A stretch of DNA of 64,000 nucleotides. It comes from Acephala macrosclerotiorum (Eukaryota > Ascomycota > Leotiomycetes > Helotiales > Mollisiaceae). The notes below the pieces were generated by a model. That model was given only the letters and a program-made list of their open reading frames with translations, made no database searches and was not told the origin of the DNA. The DNA is taken from contig MU119470.1 of assembly GCA_014904845.1 (NCBI GenBank), forward strand, positions 1 to 64,000, in the 5' to 3' direction. Position numbers and translations under genes: made by a program. Positions within the stretch are counted from its first letter, which is position 1, and the number at the start of each line of letters is the position of its first letter. Shown here in pieces: positions 22,534-34,252 of this stretch.

Positions 22534-24483
22534 ATGCCAGACTGCCTCTCAGCTGCAGACGCCAACGCTGTATACAACTGCACCAATTTCTGGGGATTGG
22601 ATTGCACCAATAAACTTGGCTTCGAATTCACAACTCTCTGGAATATTACGCAAAGTATTCAACAATATTGCCCCACCGATCCTCGCCTCTTCCTCGTCGA
22701 TGGTCTTCCCGCTACGCCAGAAAATGCGGCGCTTACTCACGGTGCCTGCAAAGCTTTCGCCGGAAGTTCGTGGACCATGTATTCTACTTCTGATATTTGG
22801 GCTAGGCTTCAAACTTGGAAGTTTCCTCTTTTCCAATTAGTTGTTTCGTCGCCAAGACCGCCACTGGGTCTCGAGGTTGAGACTTTTGTTCTGATGCATT
22901 TGATGGGCGATCCAATAGGGACCATAAAGGACTTGCTAAATAAGCTGTCGAGGTGCGAGGAGAGGGCCAAAGCTTGCCATGAACTGAGCATAAGTCTGAA
23001 TGGCAACGAATCTGACCGCGTGTGGAAATCTTTGGCAGTCATCGCCATTTCATACGACGAATGGGGCGAAGGGCTTGGCAGCAACGCGTTGAGTCTTCTC
23101 GGAAACAGACTGTGAGAATCATTCCTCCTCCAAAGAATTGTGCTTCAACTAACACATCAATCTAGCAACCAACTCAAAGCCGAGGCAGAAACAGAGCACG
23201 AATTTATCGAGCTCTGCACTAAAACCTCCAGCGCCCTCATAGCAGACAGAGCAACAGCCTTCTTGCCAATTTGGACAGCACAAGCCCTTTTTATTGCAGC
23301 AATCGCAGTTGCCATAGCGAAGACGGCATCTATCACGGCAGCCTCTTCCATCTTCATCAATGTTGAGGCTCACAGCATTGCCTTCTCAGCACTGTACTTT
23401 TGGATCATTCCTGCTGTGTTTCTCAGTTCGGCTATTGGAGTCTCGCAGACCGAGGGTAGCATACCAAGGATCTTGAACCAGCTTGCGGATGATCCCCTTC
23501 TCAGAGGACACGATCTCCAAGTCCTTGGTGCTGGTGATGTGACAAGGAGAGTGGTGAGTGGAGGTGTTTATTCATGGCAACCTACAACAATACTGCCGGA
23601 TGAATCAAAGTTGTGGTATAAATGCGTCTGGCGATTTGTCAAAGAGCGGCAGAACTGGCTTCCAGTGTTCACGGTTGCCTCGGGAACAATCACTGCCATG
23701 CTGATATCTGGTTTTGTCCCAGCTGGCGGCTGGCAACCACGTCATTGCGCATATGCTGCATACCTCGGTGTCTGGACCGCTAGCTTCCTTCTCACGGACT
23801 GGTTGAAAGATCCAAGGCCTTCCACACTCGCGGCTTGCGACTTCCTTTCCACGAACTGGGCTCATTTATTTAGAAGAATAAGTAGAAAGCAAACCAAATT
23901 TGCAACTGTCGAAGAGAAGACAGAAGAAGAAAGGCAGACGAAAGATAAATACACCATGTTCCGCATAACCTTCATAAAAGATACAATTGTAGCTCTCAGC
24001 ACGCTCGGCGCGTTGCTCTATATCCAAGTCGGGCCCTTTAATCGCTGTTCTTCCTACACGCTCTGGGGGCTCTCGGGTCTAGCACTTCCAAGGCAGCCAG
24101 AGACTGCCACCATCCTGAGCCATCGGATCAGAACGACTTACCCCGCTATCGCTTTTGTCAGCATCTCAATACAGGTTCTACTCATTCCGATTCTGGTTGT
24201 GGTTTGGAACTGGAAGGCGCTTTGTGTCTTGTGCCAGAATGATGATAGGATGTTGCCGTGGCCCATGAAATGGCTGAGGTTTTTGAGATGGAAGGTTATG
24301 GAGCTGGCGAGAAGGATGCGAAGGCTGAGAGAGGTAGAACATAGGGAGATGGAGGTGTTGATAGGTCGCAGCCCTGATCTGGCAGAGAGCAGAGTTGAGT
24401 TCAGCGAGAGCCATGGGACCATTTCGAGACTCCGGGAGTTCAAAGAAGCGCAAGGGAGCAAAGTGTATATCTCAAGCGTGTAA
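22534..24483 (+). CDS. multi-pass membrane protein of unknown function
   Basis: Model join(22534..23111, 23166..24483), 631 aa. The 54-bp intron runs from GTGAGA to a TCTAG acceptor; it leaves the frame unchanged and removes a TGA. The N-terminal half is soluble, with a Cys-containing opening (MPDCLSAADANAVYNCTNFW). After residue ~215 there are at least five hydrophobic segments: WTAQALFIAAIAVAIAKTA, an adjacent one around FSALYFWIIPAVFLSSA, one near VFTVASGTITAMLISGFVP, one near DTIVALSTLGALLYIQV, and a last one at FVSISIQVLLIPILVVVW. The C-terminus is basic and amphipathic. The layout resembles a large uncharacterised fungal membrane family; no enzymatic motif is visible. Confidence 0.7.
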
Positions 24484-25098
24484 ATGATGAAGAGGAATAC
24501 ATAGAGGATACCCAGCACGCGTTCATGATCGTGGAGAATGAGAGAGATGAGGCATCTGCTCGCTTATCTTCGCTTCGACCCCCCCTTCCTCAATCCCACT
24601 CGCGAGCAAAGTGTGGGGATTCGTTGCTTTTGTATTTAAAATTTCGAGTGTCGTCCGGAAGAAATTTTTTCTGAAGCTGTTCTCGCAAATTATTGCAGAG
24701 GCACGGCTTTCGGACACAGTTTGGCGATCCGACCCGTATTTTCTGTGGTCTAACATCAACGGACCTTTTGGGTGCAGCCGCGGACATCGTTGAATTTGGT
24801 AGTTATGATTGCTGATGGGAACATATGCTAGAAGGTAGCTCTTCAATATGCTCATCAAGCCTTCTTTGATGGTTTAGAAGTTCCTTTCACATCTTATATT
24901 GAGGTCGAAAAATGGCAAACATGAAGTCCCCATCTTGCGGTCGCTTACCGGCGTGCTTGACCCTCTTCTTTGCCCCAAAGTCTCAGCTGCTACTTTTGAA
25001 AGTCCTATATATTTGAACAATTTCAGGATACCAGGAGTAAATGTAAGTTATGATTGTAGGATCGTTCAACCGCAATCGTAAATACTCGAGAGAAAAGT
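24484..25098. other. spacer, no gene seen
   Basis: Between the membrane protein gene and the GMC relic. Short overlapping frames only; a homopolymer-rich patch near 24660-24680. No supported feature. Confidence 0.4.
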
Positions 25099-25715
25099 GT
25101 GTTGACCCAAATCACAGGTGTAATTCTCGGCGGTGGCACCGCAGGCCTCACACTTGCCTCTCAACTTGCGGAAAACATGAATTTTGCAGTGGCGGTTGTA
25201 GAAGCAGGAGGTTTCTACCGACAAGAAAACGACAATCAAACGCTCGTTCCCGGCTACTACAACCCAACACCAATGACCCGCTCACAAACTGGAATGTTAT
25301 GACCGAACCTCAGCCCCAACTAGGGAATGATAAAGTGTCATACACTCGAGGAAAGAGGCTAGGAGGATGTTCGTATCAAGCTTGGGCTTATTCGTGGAAG
25401 GTGAGAGTTAGAACTTTACCAATCTCTTACCGTTCTTCGGGAAGAGCGTCGATTACGCAGCTCCGAACACTCAGACTCGTGCTACCGATGCATCGGTCCC
25501 TTCTCCTAGAGCCGATATCTTCAAATCCTCCGGAGGCCCGCTTCACATCTCGCTCCCAAATTATGCAGTACCGTTCTCAACCTGGGGGCAAATGGGTCTT
25601 CGTGTTACCGGTAAGAATATCAGCACAGATACGCAGATCATGGAGTGGGTGAGGGGCCATGTTCAGGCTGTGTATCATGCGAGCTGTACTTGCAGGATGG
25701 GTAATTTGTGATTCA
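25099..25715 (+). pseudogene. GMC oxidoreductase pseudogene with large internal deletion
   Basis: The FAD-binding start reads VILGGGTAGLTLASQLAEN and VVEAGGFYRQEN, typical of aryl-alcohol/glucose oxidase-type GMC enzymes. Three reading frames carry successive pieces: first the dinucleotide fold to PGYYN; then NWNVMTEPQPQLGN and YTRGKRLGGCS (the GMC PS00623 region); then FTNLLPFFGKSVDY and DIFKSSGGPLHISLPNY, which runs directly into IMEWVRGHVQAVYHASCTCR. The last piece belongs near the C-terminus of an intact enzyme, so about 300 residues including most of the substrate domain are missing. Frameshifts plus the deletion make it a relic. Confidence 0.8.
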
Positions 25716-25913
25716 TTAGACTATCTTGAATTAAGATTCCCACCATGACATTACATCCAGGCTCGTAGGCCGTGGATCACAATCAGCAAAAGTGCCAACA
25801 ACTCCAACTCCAACTCCAACTCCTCAATGCAACTCCCTTTCCCCCTCCCTCCTCTCTGACCACCTCCCATCTGAGAACTGTCACTCTACCAACAGACATT
25901 CTCGGCAGTGAGT

Positions 25914-27792
25914 TTACACCTGCTGCTCTTTGAGTGCGGCCTGCTCCGGAAGCAAGACCCCCTCACCACTTCCCGTCTGACTTTCATTAGCAGCCCCGTC
26001 CCCCGTCTGCCCTGCCATCTCCTCATCACTACTCCTCTCATGCTCATGATGAATAGCGCCCTTCTCCGCATTCTTATCATCAAAAACTATCTGCTCAAGA
26101 CCCCTCTTCACCACATGAGTTCTCCAAGCCGGGGTACCGATCCATTTGATACCTTTTGGATTGGTAAACATGGCTTCGACTTCTTCAAGAGACTTTCCGG
26201 CGGTTTCGGGGAACATGAAGAAAACATGGATGAACATTGTAGCGCAGAAGACGCCGAATAGGATGTAGACTTTCCATTGGATGTTTTGGAATGCTGGGGG
26301 GACGAAGTATCCTAGGGCGAAGTTGAATGCCCACTGTGTATTGTCAGTATGCTACCAAGGAAGATTGGGACAGGGGTTTTGAACTTACATTTGCAGACGT
26401 CGAAAGAGCAACTGCCTTTCCTCTAACTCTCAAAGGATACAACTCCGGAGGATAAATCCAGCCTGCAGGTCCCCAAGTGGGTGCATAAGTTGCCACGAAA
26501 AGATAACTCATCGCAATAACGACCTTGGCGGGCTTCCCGCTCATGACCCAACTCTCGGCTGCGATGCCGTTCAATCCACCAGATGGAGCAGCATGGCCGT
26601 ACATAGCCATCACACCAGCGTTGATGAATAGCCAGATCATCATGAACAATGCTCCCCAGAGAAACATAGGACGACGACCCCAGCGATCGGCCCAGATTAG
26701 GGCGGGGACCGTGGTGACGACGTTGATTACGTATTGAATGGAGGAGGATACCAGCATGTTGTTTCCTGTGAGACCGGCCATGGAAAAGACATAGGTGATA
26801 TAATACATCATAACATTCATGCCTGTGAGCTGTGCCCATATCTGTTGGGCGTTAGCTGTTTTCAAGGAAAGAAGGAGCAAGAGGAGGAAAGGGAGACAAA
26901 CTTGTGTGAAGGCTCCGATGTGAACTCTGTTGAGCATGCCCGGTTTGAAGAGCTCCATCCAGGTGACATCAGAGTTCTTGCGATAGAACTCGATATCGTC
27001 TCTAATTTCCTGCATTTCTCTCTCGACAAAAAGATTCTTCTCATCACCCTTTGCGTGGACCAATGCCAAGACTTGAAGTGATTCGTCCCATCTGTCGTGT
27101 TTCGCAAGCCACCTTGGACTTTCAGGAAGAATGAGAAGGCCGAAGAAGAGAAGGATGGCGGGTATCATTTGTAGACCCCATGGCACTCTGAATGCGGCGG
27201 TACCGTCGATGAATGAGCAACCATAGCAAATGTAGAACATTATCATGATTCCCCACGTAATAGCCCATTGTTGTGTGCCGACGAGACGACCTCTTTTGCT
27301 GGGTGGAGCAAGCTCGGAGAGGTAGACTGGGACTTGTGCCGAGCAGATCTATTTGGTACGTTAATATGACGAAGAGACATGTAAGGGGAAGAGAGGACTT
27401 ACACCGACGGAGATACCGTTGATAACACGACCGACGATCAACATGCCGATGTTCTGCGAAGCGCAGACAAGAATTGATCCGACACACCAAATCACTGAAC
27501 CGACTTGAATCGCGCTCTTCCTCCCCAGCCTATCAGAGATGACCCCAGAGAGAAGTGCGCCGAGCCAGGAGCCGCCAGCCATTGACGCTGTGATTCCACC
27601 CTGGACGCTGGAGTGAGGGCCGGAACACGTCTTGACGTCGTTGTAGCCTGGTCCATCAGGGCCTTGATTGAAGTAACATAAGTATGGTTGTGTACTAATA
27701 ATCGCACTCATAGACGCGATATCAAAACCGAAGAGGCCACCACCAATGACAGCGATGGCTGTAATAAGATAGATGTTTCCAGTATGCCACAT
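25914..27792 (-). CDS. MFS hexose transporter, high-affinity glucose transporter type
   Basis: Model complement(join(25914..26333, 26389..26841, 26902..27348, 27403..27792)), 569 aa; introns of 55, 60 and 53 bp, all with good GT/AG sites. Sugar-porter signatures occur in order: GGGLFGFDIASMSA in TM1, SDRLGRKSAI (loop 2-3), GRVINGISVG, PVYLSELAPPSKRGRLVG, PESPRWLAKHDRWDES, ADRWGRRPM (loop 8-9), PAGWIYPPELYPLRVRGKAV and PETAGKSLEEVEAMF at the end. The opening and these blocks are closest to fungal high-affinity glucose carriers of the HGT-1/MstA type, which import hexose with protons at the plasma membrane. A short upstream GTAAGT/CAG pair near 27860 suggests a 5'-leader intron. A GMC relic lies downstream and the SDR/P450 pair further upstream. 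Substrate is inferred. Confidence 0.88.
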
Positions 27793-29782
27793 CTGTATCG
27801 ATTTATTATTGTTAGATGTTGTATGATCTGAAGACAGAAAGGACAGAGGTACACTACTTACCCGGGAATATATAGCTTCATGGTTGATAATGACAGGTGA
27901 TGAGACATTGTGTTCAGCGGCGTGATGGATTCTAGAACATCATCCCATTGCGTTCCATATTTTCTGTCATTCGTCCCCTACTCTCGTTCTCCCCTCACTG
28001 TGCCGGTATCCAGACAAAAGGCATCCCCGTATTGTTCCCCATGCAACGTCGCTGTTCCATACAGCAGTCACTGCGCACCGAGTATTCCCCCGTGGGACAC
28101 GATACATTGAATGCCTGCACTGTGATTGGTTTGAAGGAACAATTCATGGGGCTCTGCCGTTGATCCTACGCCACTACCGTCATGTGCCGTCATTGGCAGA
28201 CCCTTGAAATACTTGAACGAGAATCTTCACGGTCACTGGCCTTTGAAACTCTTCCGCTGCACGACTTGTGGGAAGTGAGAAGGAAGAAAAGAAATGCACG
28301 GTTCTCGGTTTTCCATCGTTCGTTCCCCTCACCGCAACCCCAACTCGTGTAGGATCTCCAATACTCCATCGTCCCCATCGTCTCCATCTCAGCACCGAGA
28401 ATCTCTCCGTCTCCTCTCCTCAGATAAATATTTGCGACAAAAGTTGGCATCGCGATTGGCTTGCGCCTCAATCGTTGATGGGGCTCTTGAAAAGGGGGTA
28501 CCACCTCCGCCACGCTGTCATTGAGAGGACCCTGAAACGAGAATATACTTTTCTTACCAGGGCAATAGTTACGCCAAGCTTTCGAGAGACTTCTTCGACT
28601 GTAAGGGGATATTGTCCAATAAGATTTGATGAATTAGTGAATCGTTACTTGCTTGGGTTAAGCTGACTAGAAAGAACTGACCCCTGTTTTTGGAACTATT
28701 ACCATGGTGATGAAGTAGAGAGTCACTGGACTGCGTTTTCTGCAGGGACTACTAGTGCCTATCGATGATAATGGAAGGTGGACAATAACAGGTGATTCTG
28801 AGACAAACTCGGAGATAGAAGTCAGAAACCTTCATCTCCACTTGCAGATGCAGAAGCTCCATTCCAGCTCCATGGGGCCAGAAAGTTTCTCCATCAATTA
28901 AACATCTTCATGTGGAGTATAACCGAGGCTAAATTGACTTCCTCATGCTTGCGTTGCCGACCGCAGCGTTGTCGCATTTCAATAGTGCTTGAAGTGATGT
29001 TGAGGAAGGGAGAAGTGAGGGCTGAAAAATATTTCGGAATTCGGCTTCGCTCGGCAACCGCAAGAAAATCATCACGCGTTCCACAAACAACGCGTTGGTG
29101 ACCAATCCTTGAAATCTGTGAAGGCTGGAGTCTCCAGATTGCTTTATATGCGCACGAGTCGGTGATTTTCGCGAAGTTCCATGTCCGTAATTCGTGTTTC
29201 AGTAGATGAAAGCAGAGGTGAGCGTTAGCACGTGTCTAACACGTGATTCGTCAATGGGAAGAGAAAATAGGAAAAGTGTTCAAGATCTCTTGTCATAAGT
29301 TCCCAAAGAGACGATTTTGACCTAATGACTTTGGTTGTACTCTAATTCTATAATCTTCAACGAGAGTTGAATTACCCTACATCCAATGAGAAAAGGGTCC
29401 TTCAGCCACACCGAGTCAAGGACCAACCATAGTTGCGTATTTTACCTGACTGGCTTCTTTTTGTTGCACGTCGCAACAAAACGACAGAGCGACCTAGCGC
29501 CATAACCACTCCGCCATTTCTAAAAATAGACTTGATGGGGTCGTGATGTCGAGGGAGTTCGCAGCGCCTAGGTATTTAGGGCACAATATATCGAGCGAGT
29601 CGTAGAAGTGGATTGAAGCCTCAAAAGAAGCCTTCTTTCTATATTGAAAGGTCGAAGGTCCTAGGAAGGGGATTCAGATGGCATTTTCTCTATCAAATCA
29701 AGTCATTGGGGATTTATCTACCAAATGACCTTATTTGGTTATTATCTGGCAACAGAGCTGATACGGTCCACGATACCTCATA
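27793..29782. other. ~2-kb intergenic region upstream of the transporter
   Basis: Holds the transporter promoter side (27793-28500) and the 3' flank of the SDR gene. Several short frames, none recognisable. Two CACGTG E-box-like sites lie close together at about 29230-29250, and a tRNA-like short repeat on the minus strand at 29448-29530 is listed separately. Confidence 0.4.
29448..29530 (-). repeat. short interspersed repeat with tRNA-like A-box (copy B)
   Basis: Read on the minus strand it begins TCTATTTTTAGAAATGGCGG, then AGTGGTTATGGCGCTAGGTC, an almost canonical tRNA A-box (TGGCNNAGTGG), and ends TTGCGACGTGCAACAAAAAG. The tail contains a hairpin, TTTGTTGC/GCAACAAA around ACGTC. No anticodon arm or B-box can be drawn, so it is not a tRNA gene. 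It shares order and sequence with 20504-20572 and 55467-55530. Confidence 0.6.
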
Positions 29783-31038
29783 TCAACTCAAAGAGAACTT
29801 CTCACCAACCAACTCCTCGCTCAGGCTCCAAAGCCTCTCTGCCATCTTCGAATCTGTTGCGGATGGTGCCGCTTCAACATATTGACAGTCGGCCATGTAC
29901 ACACCATTGGCTTCTACCTCCCATCAGCACCTCTTGCAACCACGAAGGAGTCACTCACGATTCAAAGCAGGATCAAAGGCAGCAACAATCGTCCCAGCCG
30001 CACCTTGATCGCCAGTCTTCCAGACCTTTCCCGTTGCCTTAATCAACTTCTGCCCCTCATCATCCAGATTTCTCGCAAGTCCCGTCCAGATCGCTGTTCA
30101 TCGTCAGTCTTTCTTCCGTTCCAGGAACCCCCGCCTATATCCTCCATTCTTCTCCTTCTGTCACTTCCTCTCACCCAGATCCTAGATTTGAACAATCAAG
30201 AGGAGAAGCACTCACATCCAGGATGCACACTATAACTCCTAACTCCTTTCTTCCCTAGCCTCTCATTCAAACTAACACTCATCAAGATATTCGCCGTCTT
30301 ACTCTGCCCATAAGCAATGAACGGATTATACGCTTCCTTCGCATCTAGTAAACGCGGCGGCAGTCCCTTTGGTGGCTGCTCATCCTCTGGCAAATCAACA
30401 TACAATTTTTTAAAGTTATAATCACTGAACCGTATCGGTGATAATCGATGTCCCGCACTCGTCAAATTCACGATTCTTGTTGACCCTGGTAGGCTCGAAG
30501 ACGCGGACTTGAGGATGAGAGACAACAGGAGGTTTGTGAGGAGGAATAAGCCGATGTGGTTCGTTCCGAAATGCATCTCGATGCCTTCCTTTGTCGTCTC
30601 ATACAGTGGGACATTCAACGCTGCATTGTTGATCACCACATCCAATCTATCTGTCAACCCCTCAATCTCCTTCGCTGCCTCTCGTATCGACTTCTGACCA
30701 GAGAGATCTATCTGAATGACTTTGATCTTTTCTTTCAGGAGACTCGGGGTCGAGGAGGAGGAAAGGATTTTGGAGATGACTTCTTCGATTTTGGAGGCGG
30801 TTCGGGAGGCGAGAATTAGGAGTGAAGGTTCGTGCGACGCGATGGAGAGAGCCATATGTTCTCCGAGGCTATTGGGTGAGACGCCTACGAGTAATACTGT
30901 GTATCGTCAGTGCTTTGATTCAATGTTGAGGAGAGATTTCATACCATGTTTTCCTTTGATCTGCTCCGAGAAAGCGTTGCCGACTTCTGTGGCTGTTGTG
31001 GTTTCGTTGAAATCAGGGTGGGATGTCATTGGCGCCAT
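29783..31038 (-). CDS. short-chain dehydrogenase/reductase
   Basis: Model complement(join(29783..29913, 29959..30093, 30216..30896, 30945..31038)), 346 aa; introns 48, 122 and 45 bp. The cofactor loop is a variant, GVSPNSLGE (about 36-44), preceded by KGKHVLLV. Further SDR landmarks are VVINNAAL (121-124 NNAA), the serine in NLTSAGH (~178) and the catalytic YGQSK (Tyr ~227, Lys ~231). SVHPGSIWTGL follows after a splice, and the protein ends FDPALNQANGVYMAD...LWSLSEELVGEKF, as in fungal SDRs of the retinol-dehydrogenase/WWOX-like group. It is an NAD(P)-dependent oxidoreductase with unknown substrate. It is divergent from the P450 at 31418 across 379 bp, which suggests a shared promoter. Confidence 0.85.
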
Positions 31039-31417
31039 GACTGAAAGTATTACTGCCTGTTCGAAGAAGATCAACGAACAAAGGGAAATGTCGAGGAACG
31101 AATGCATGAAGCTATTCATGTTGGCGAGCTGCTGCAGGGACAATTTAGCCCCACATTGGGGTTCTAGCTACCCCGCATCAGGTGGGGTACGACGCATTAC
31201 AGAACCTCGCGACGATGATTCCGAAGCTCAAAAGATACTGAATTCCTGATGATACATATCTCTGAAGTGCTGGCATTAATAATCCACGGAGGTTTCCCGG
31301 AGCTGGTCCTTGACGACCACGCTTCGTCTTCCGAGATCTGGAGATTGTTTTCTCATGTCGATTCTCGGAGACAGAAAAAGTGGAAAACGACTTTCTTTTG
31401 ACGAACGTTGAGCTAAA
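31039..31417. promoter_or_regulatory. bidirectional promoter with clustered CreA-type sites
   Basis: The 379-bp spacer separates the divergent SDR and P450 starts. Within 31149-31188 are CCCCAC, TTGGGG, TACCCCGC and GTGGGGTA. The last two form an inverted pair (TACCCC and GGGGTA, 9 bp apart). Three of these fit the carbon-catabolite repressor consensus SYGGRG in one orientation or the other. Co-regulation of the two genes and glucose repression are inferences from these sites. Confidence 0.45.
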
Positions 31418-33385
31418 ATGATCTCACAAACGAGCTTAGCAGAGCTAGTCTCAGTGCACTTGCGCCAGATGGTAGGCCATCTCGGAATCGGCCATACGCT
31501 GTTACTTCTCCTTGCTGGAGGCATCTCATGGCTCGTTGTCGACTACGCGCGCATGCTCCTCCTACGAAGAAAGATGGGAAGCACTCCTCTCCATCCACTC
31601 AGCCATCACTAACCTTCGAAAAGCCACCAGGACCATTTCCCTACCCCATCATAGGCAACACCTTCCAACTCCCTGAGAAAAAACCTTGGATATTCTTCGA
31701 AACCCTCTCAAAACAATACTCCTCCCCCATAATAACCTTCTGGATCGGCCGCAACCCCACCATCTGGCTAAATGACGCCCCCAGTACGTGAAATTCTGCC
31801 CTTTGATTGAGGAGATATTCAGAGCCGAGCTCTTCGCGAGCTGCAAACTCGACTCCTCGGCTCCTCGACTCCTAGATTATACTTGAAATGCCATACTGAT
31901 CTATCTATAGCTGCCTCTGACCTCCTCGACAAGCGGGCAGCAACATTTTCCTCCCGTCCTCACATGGTCGTATTCGGGGACCTAGCATTCGGGCAGAACA
32001 CCTTAGTAACAATGTACTACGGCGACAGATTCCGGGTGCATCGAAAACTTTCGCATATGGGGTTTGGATTGCAACGAGTAAGGGAATATCAGAATTTGCA
32101 GAGTGATGAGAATAAGGTTGTTTTGAAGGATTTGTTGAGCGATGCGGAGAATTATGTGGCGCATTTTGAGAGGTATGCGGCGAGTGTGGTTAGTATTATT
32201 GGGTATGGGAGGAGGATTGAGAGGATTACTGATCCGATTATTACAGAGGTTATTGCGCTTATGCAGAGGGCTGCTGAGCATAATGTTCCGGGGAAGAGCT
32301 TCCCAATGTTGCTGGAGACGTTTCCCAGTAAGTGCAGCCCGCAGTGATGTAAGGCATGAGCTAACAGGAACAGTACTTGCGAAATTCCCGCGCTGGACAC
32401 CATGGATGAAGAGATTCCGAAAGCCACACGCGAAGAACTTCTTCTTTGCACTGGCAGAAGAGGCAGCAAACGACGGCAATAAGGATTGCTACTCAAAGAA
32501 ACTGTTTGAACAAGGACCGAAATACAACCTCTCAGATATCGAACTCTCGACGCTTTCAGGGAATTTGTTCGGTGCTGGCAGTGATACTTCAAGCTCAACT
32601 CTCATCACATTTGTACTAGCGTGCTGCGCGTTCCCTGGGGCGCTTCCGAAAGCATGGGAGGAGCTAGACCGGGTCGTGGGACCTCATCGCAGTCCAGACT
32701 TTGATGATGAGCCGAACTTACCGTACGTGAAAGCGTTCGTGAAGGAGGTCTTTAGATGGCGGTCAGTGGCCATCATTGGAGGGCAACCTCATGCTCCAAT
32801 CCAGGATGAGATATACAAGGTACGCTGAACGCAGATCTTTTGAGAGCAATACGCTGACTTTTGCGGGGATGGCTGGTTCCAAAGGGCACCTGGGTCCAGG
32901 GAAACGTTTGGGCCATTCATAGGAATGAAAGAGAGTTTCCGGACCCAGACCGGCTTGACCCTGAGAGATACTTGAAGGAAGGAGAAAATACAAGACCATT
33001 TCCCAACGAGCGTGGCTATATGACATTTGGATGGGGCAGGCGAGTATGTGCAGGCCAAGCACTGGCCGAGCAAGGGACGTTCATTAGTATAGCACGTATG
33101 TTGTGGGCTTTCAACATCCAGAAAGCGTTGGACGGGAATAGCAAAGAGATACCAGTAGATATCTTCGATTACACGTACGTGACTTCCACTCTTTGACGGT
33201 ATGATGCTGACTCGAGCAGGGACGGCTTGAACATTCGTCCAAATCCGTTCAAGTGCAGAATTACCCCGCGCAGTGAGGAGATACGGAAGACAATTGAGAG
33301 AGAAGGAAAGCAGGCGGAGGAGAATCTGTCAATATACAACGGAGAGACGAAGTATAGGATTACGACATATCGCGCAGAGGAATAG
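31418..33385 (+). pseudogene. cytochrome P450 gene with two disabled splice dinucleotides
   Basis: Ancestral model join(31418..31576, 31624..31783, 31911..32327, 32374..32819, 32867..33174, 33220..33385), 551 aa, fully in frame. An N-terminal membrane anchor (TLLLLLAGGISWLVV) leads to RRKM, then PPGPFPYPIIGNTFQLP. The I-helix has FGAGSDTSSS (~312-320), the K-helix EVFR (~370), and the heme loop FGWGRRVCAG with Cys ~455. The fold is complete and resembles O-methylsterigmatocystin-oxidoreductase-type P450s. However, intron 1 (31577-31623, with a CACTAAC branch and AAAAG end) starts GG instead of GT. Intron 4 (32820-32866, with CTGAC branch) ends CGG instead of CAG. Without splicing both introns break the frame. 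It is either a young pseudogene or uses unusual splice sites; sequencing error is possible. Confidence 0.8.
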
Positions 33386-34252
33386 CCGCGGCAGAGCGCA
33401 GTGCCAGGTGCGAAGAAAGGAGTAGCCACATTAAACATTAGGAGCAATGCCGACTTATCTACAGTACTCAAGGAGCAGGGTCCGAAGCTCAACAACAATA
33501 GTTCATATCTCCCTCCTAGCTGGGTGTGCATGGTCTAGTGTAGACTTACTGTGATTGTAGGGGTATGGGGCCTGCCAGCTGAGATGGATGTGGTCCTAAT
33601 TCAAAGTATTAGCTCATGGCTTCGTGGATGTGACTGGAATGTGGTGAGGGGAAGGGTGATGCTGGAATCGTTAGGGACGTACTAGGAAGTCTAACGGATA
33701 TGGTGATCTTACAAATTTGATATGAGTGGGGTTGCTACCGACTTGGTACGCATGCTCTGTGATACTTCGTCAGCGCGACAGCCTCTTGAATGGAGGCAGA
33801 GCTTGAACAGTGCAAGGCATGTCCCCCCAAATCCGATATTATAAATACAGCATCAATGTCGTTGGGGATATGGGAGATTCATGTCTCAAGCTGGTTTAGG
33901 CTTCACATCGTTCGCAAACAGAGACAGGAAGTCCTGCAGATGTTCCCAGGGCTTTCAATCGCCACGTTTGATGTCTTTGACTGTGTTGATCGTAGTCATC
34001 ATGTGTTTTTCCTTGGCGAATTTCTGAGTATCATCATGGGACAGAAAGCTACTAGCGCTGTGACAAGTTAGCATGTCAACTACGCAAGAGGAATGTCCTA
34101 TGGGTGCTTGGACATCCACAACAAACAATCAAGGATACTGAACAATGTATTACTGCTCGGGGACAACTCACAAGCACTAACTTCCTAGGGCAATGCACCG
34201 TATTTGAGTGCGCGACCCCACTCACTATCCCCATCGATTACTGAGATGGCTG
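33386..34252. other. spacer, no gene seen
   Basis: 3' flank of the P450. A 93-codon frame at 33790-34071 has no recognisable feature. Nothing else supported. Confidence 0.4.

Noticed and set aside
31418..31791. P450 exon 1 explained by an intron 31535-31602
   Set aside because: It would keep the frame but uses a poor GTTGTC donor and deletes the conserved VVDYARMLLLRRKM segment; the GG-started intron at 31577 fits family sequence exactly.
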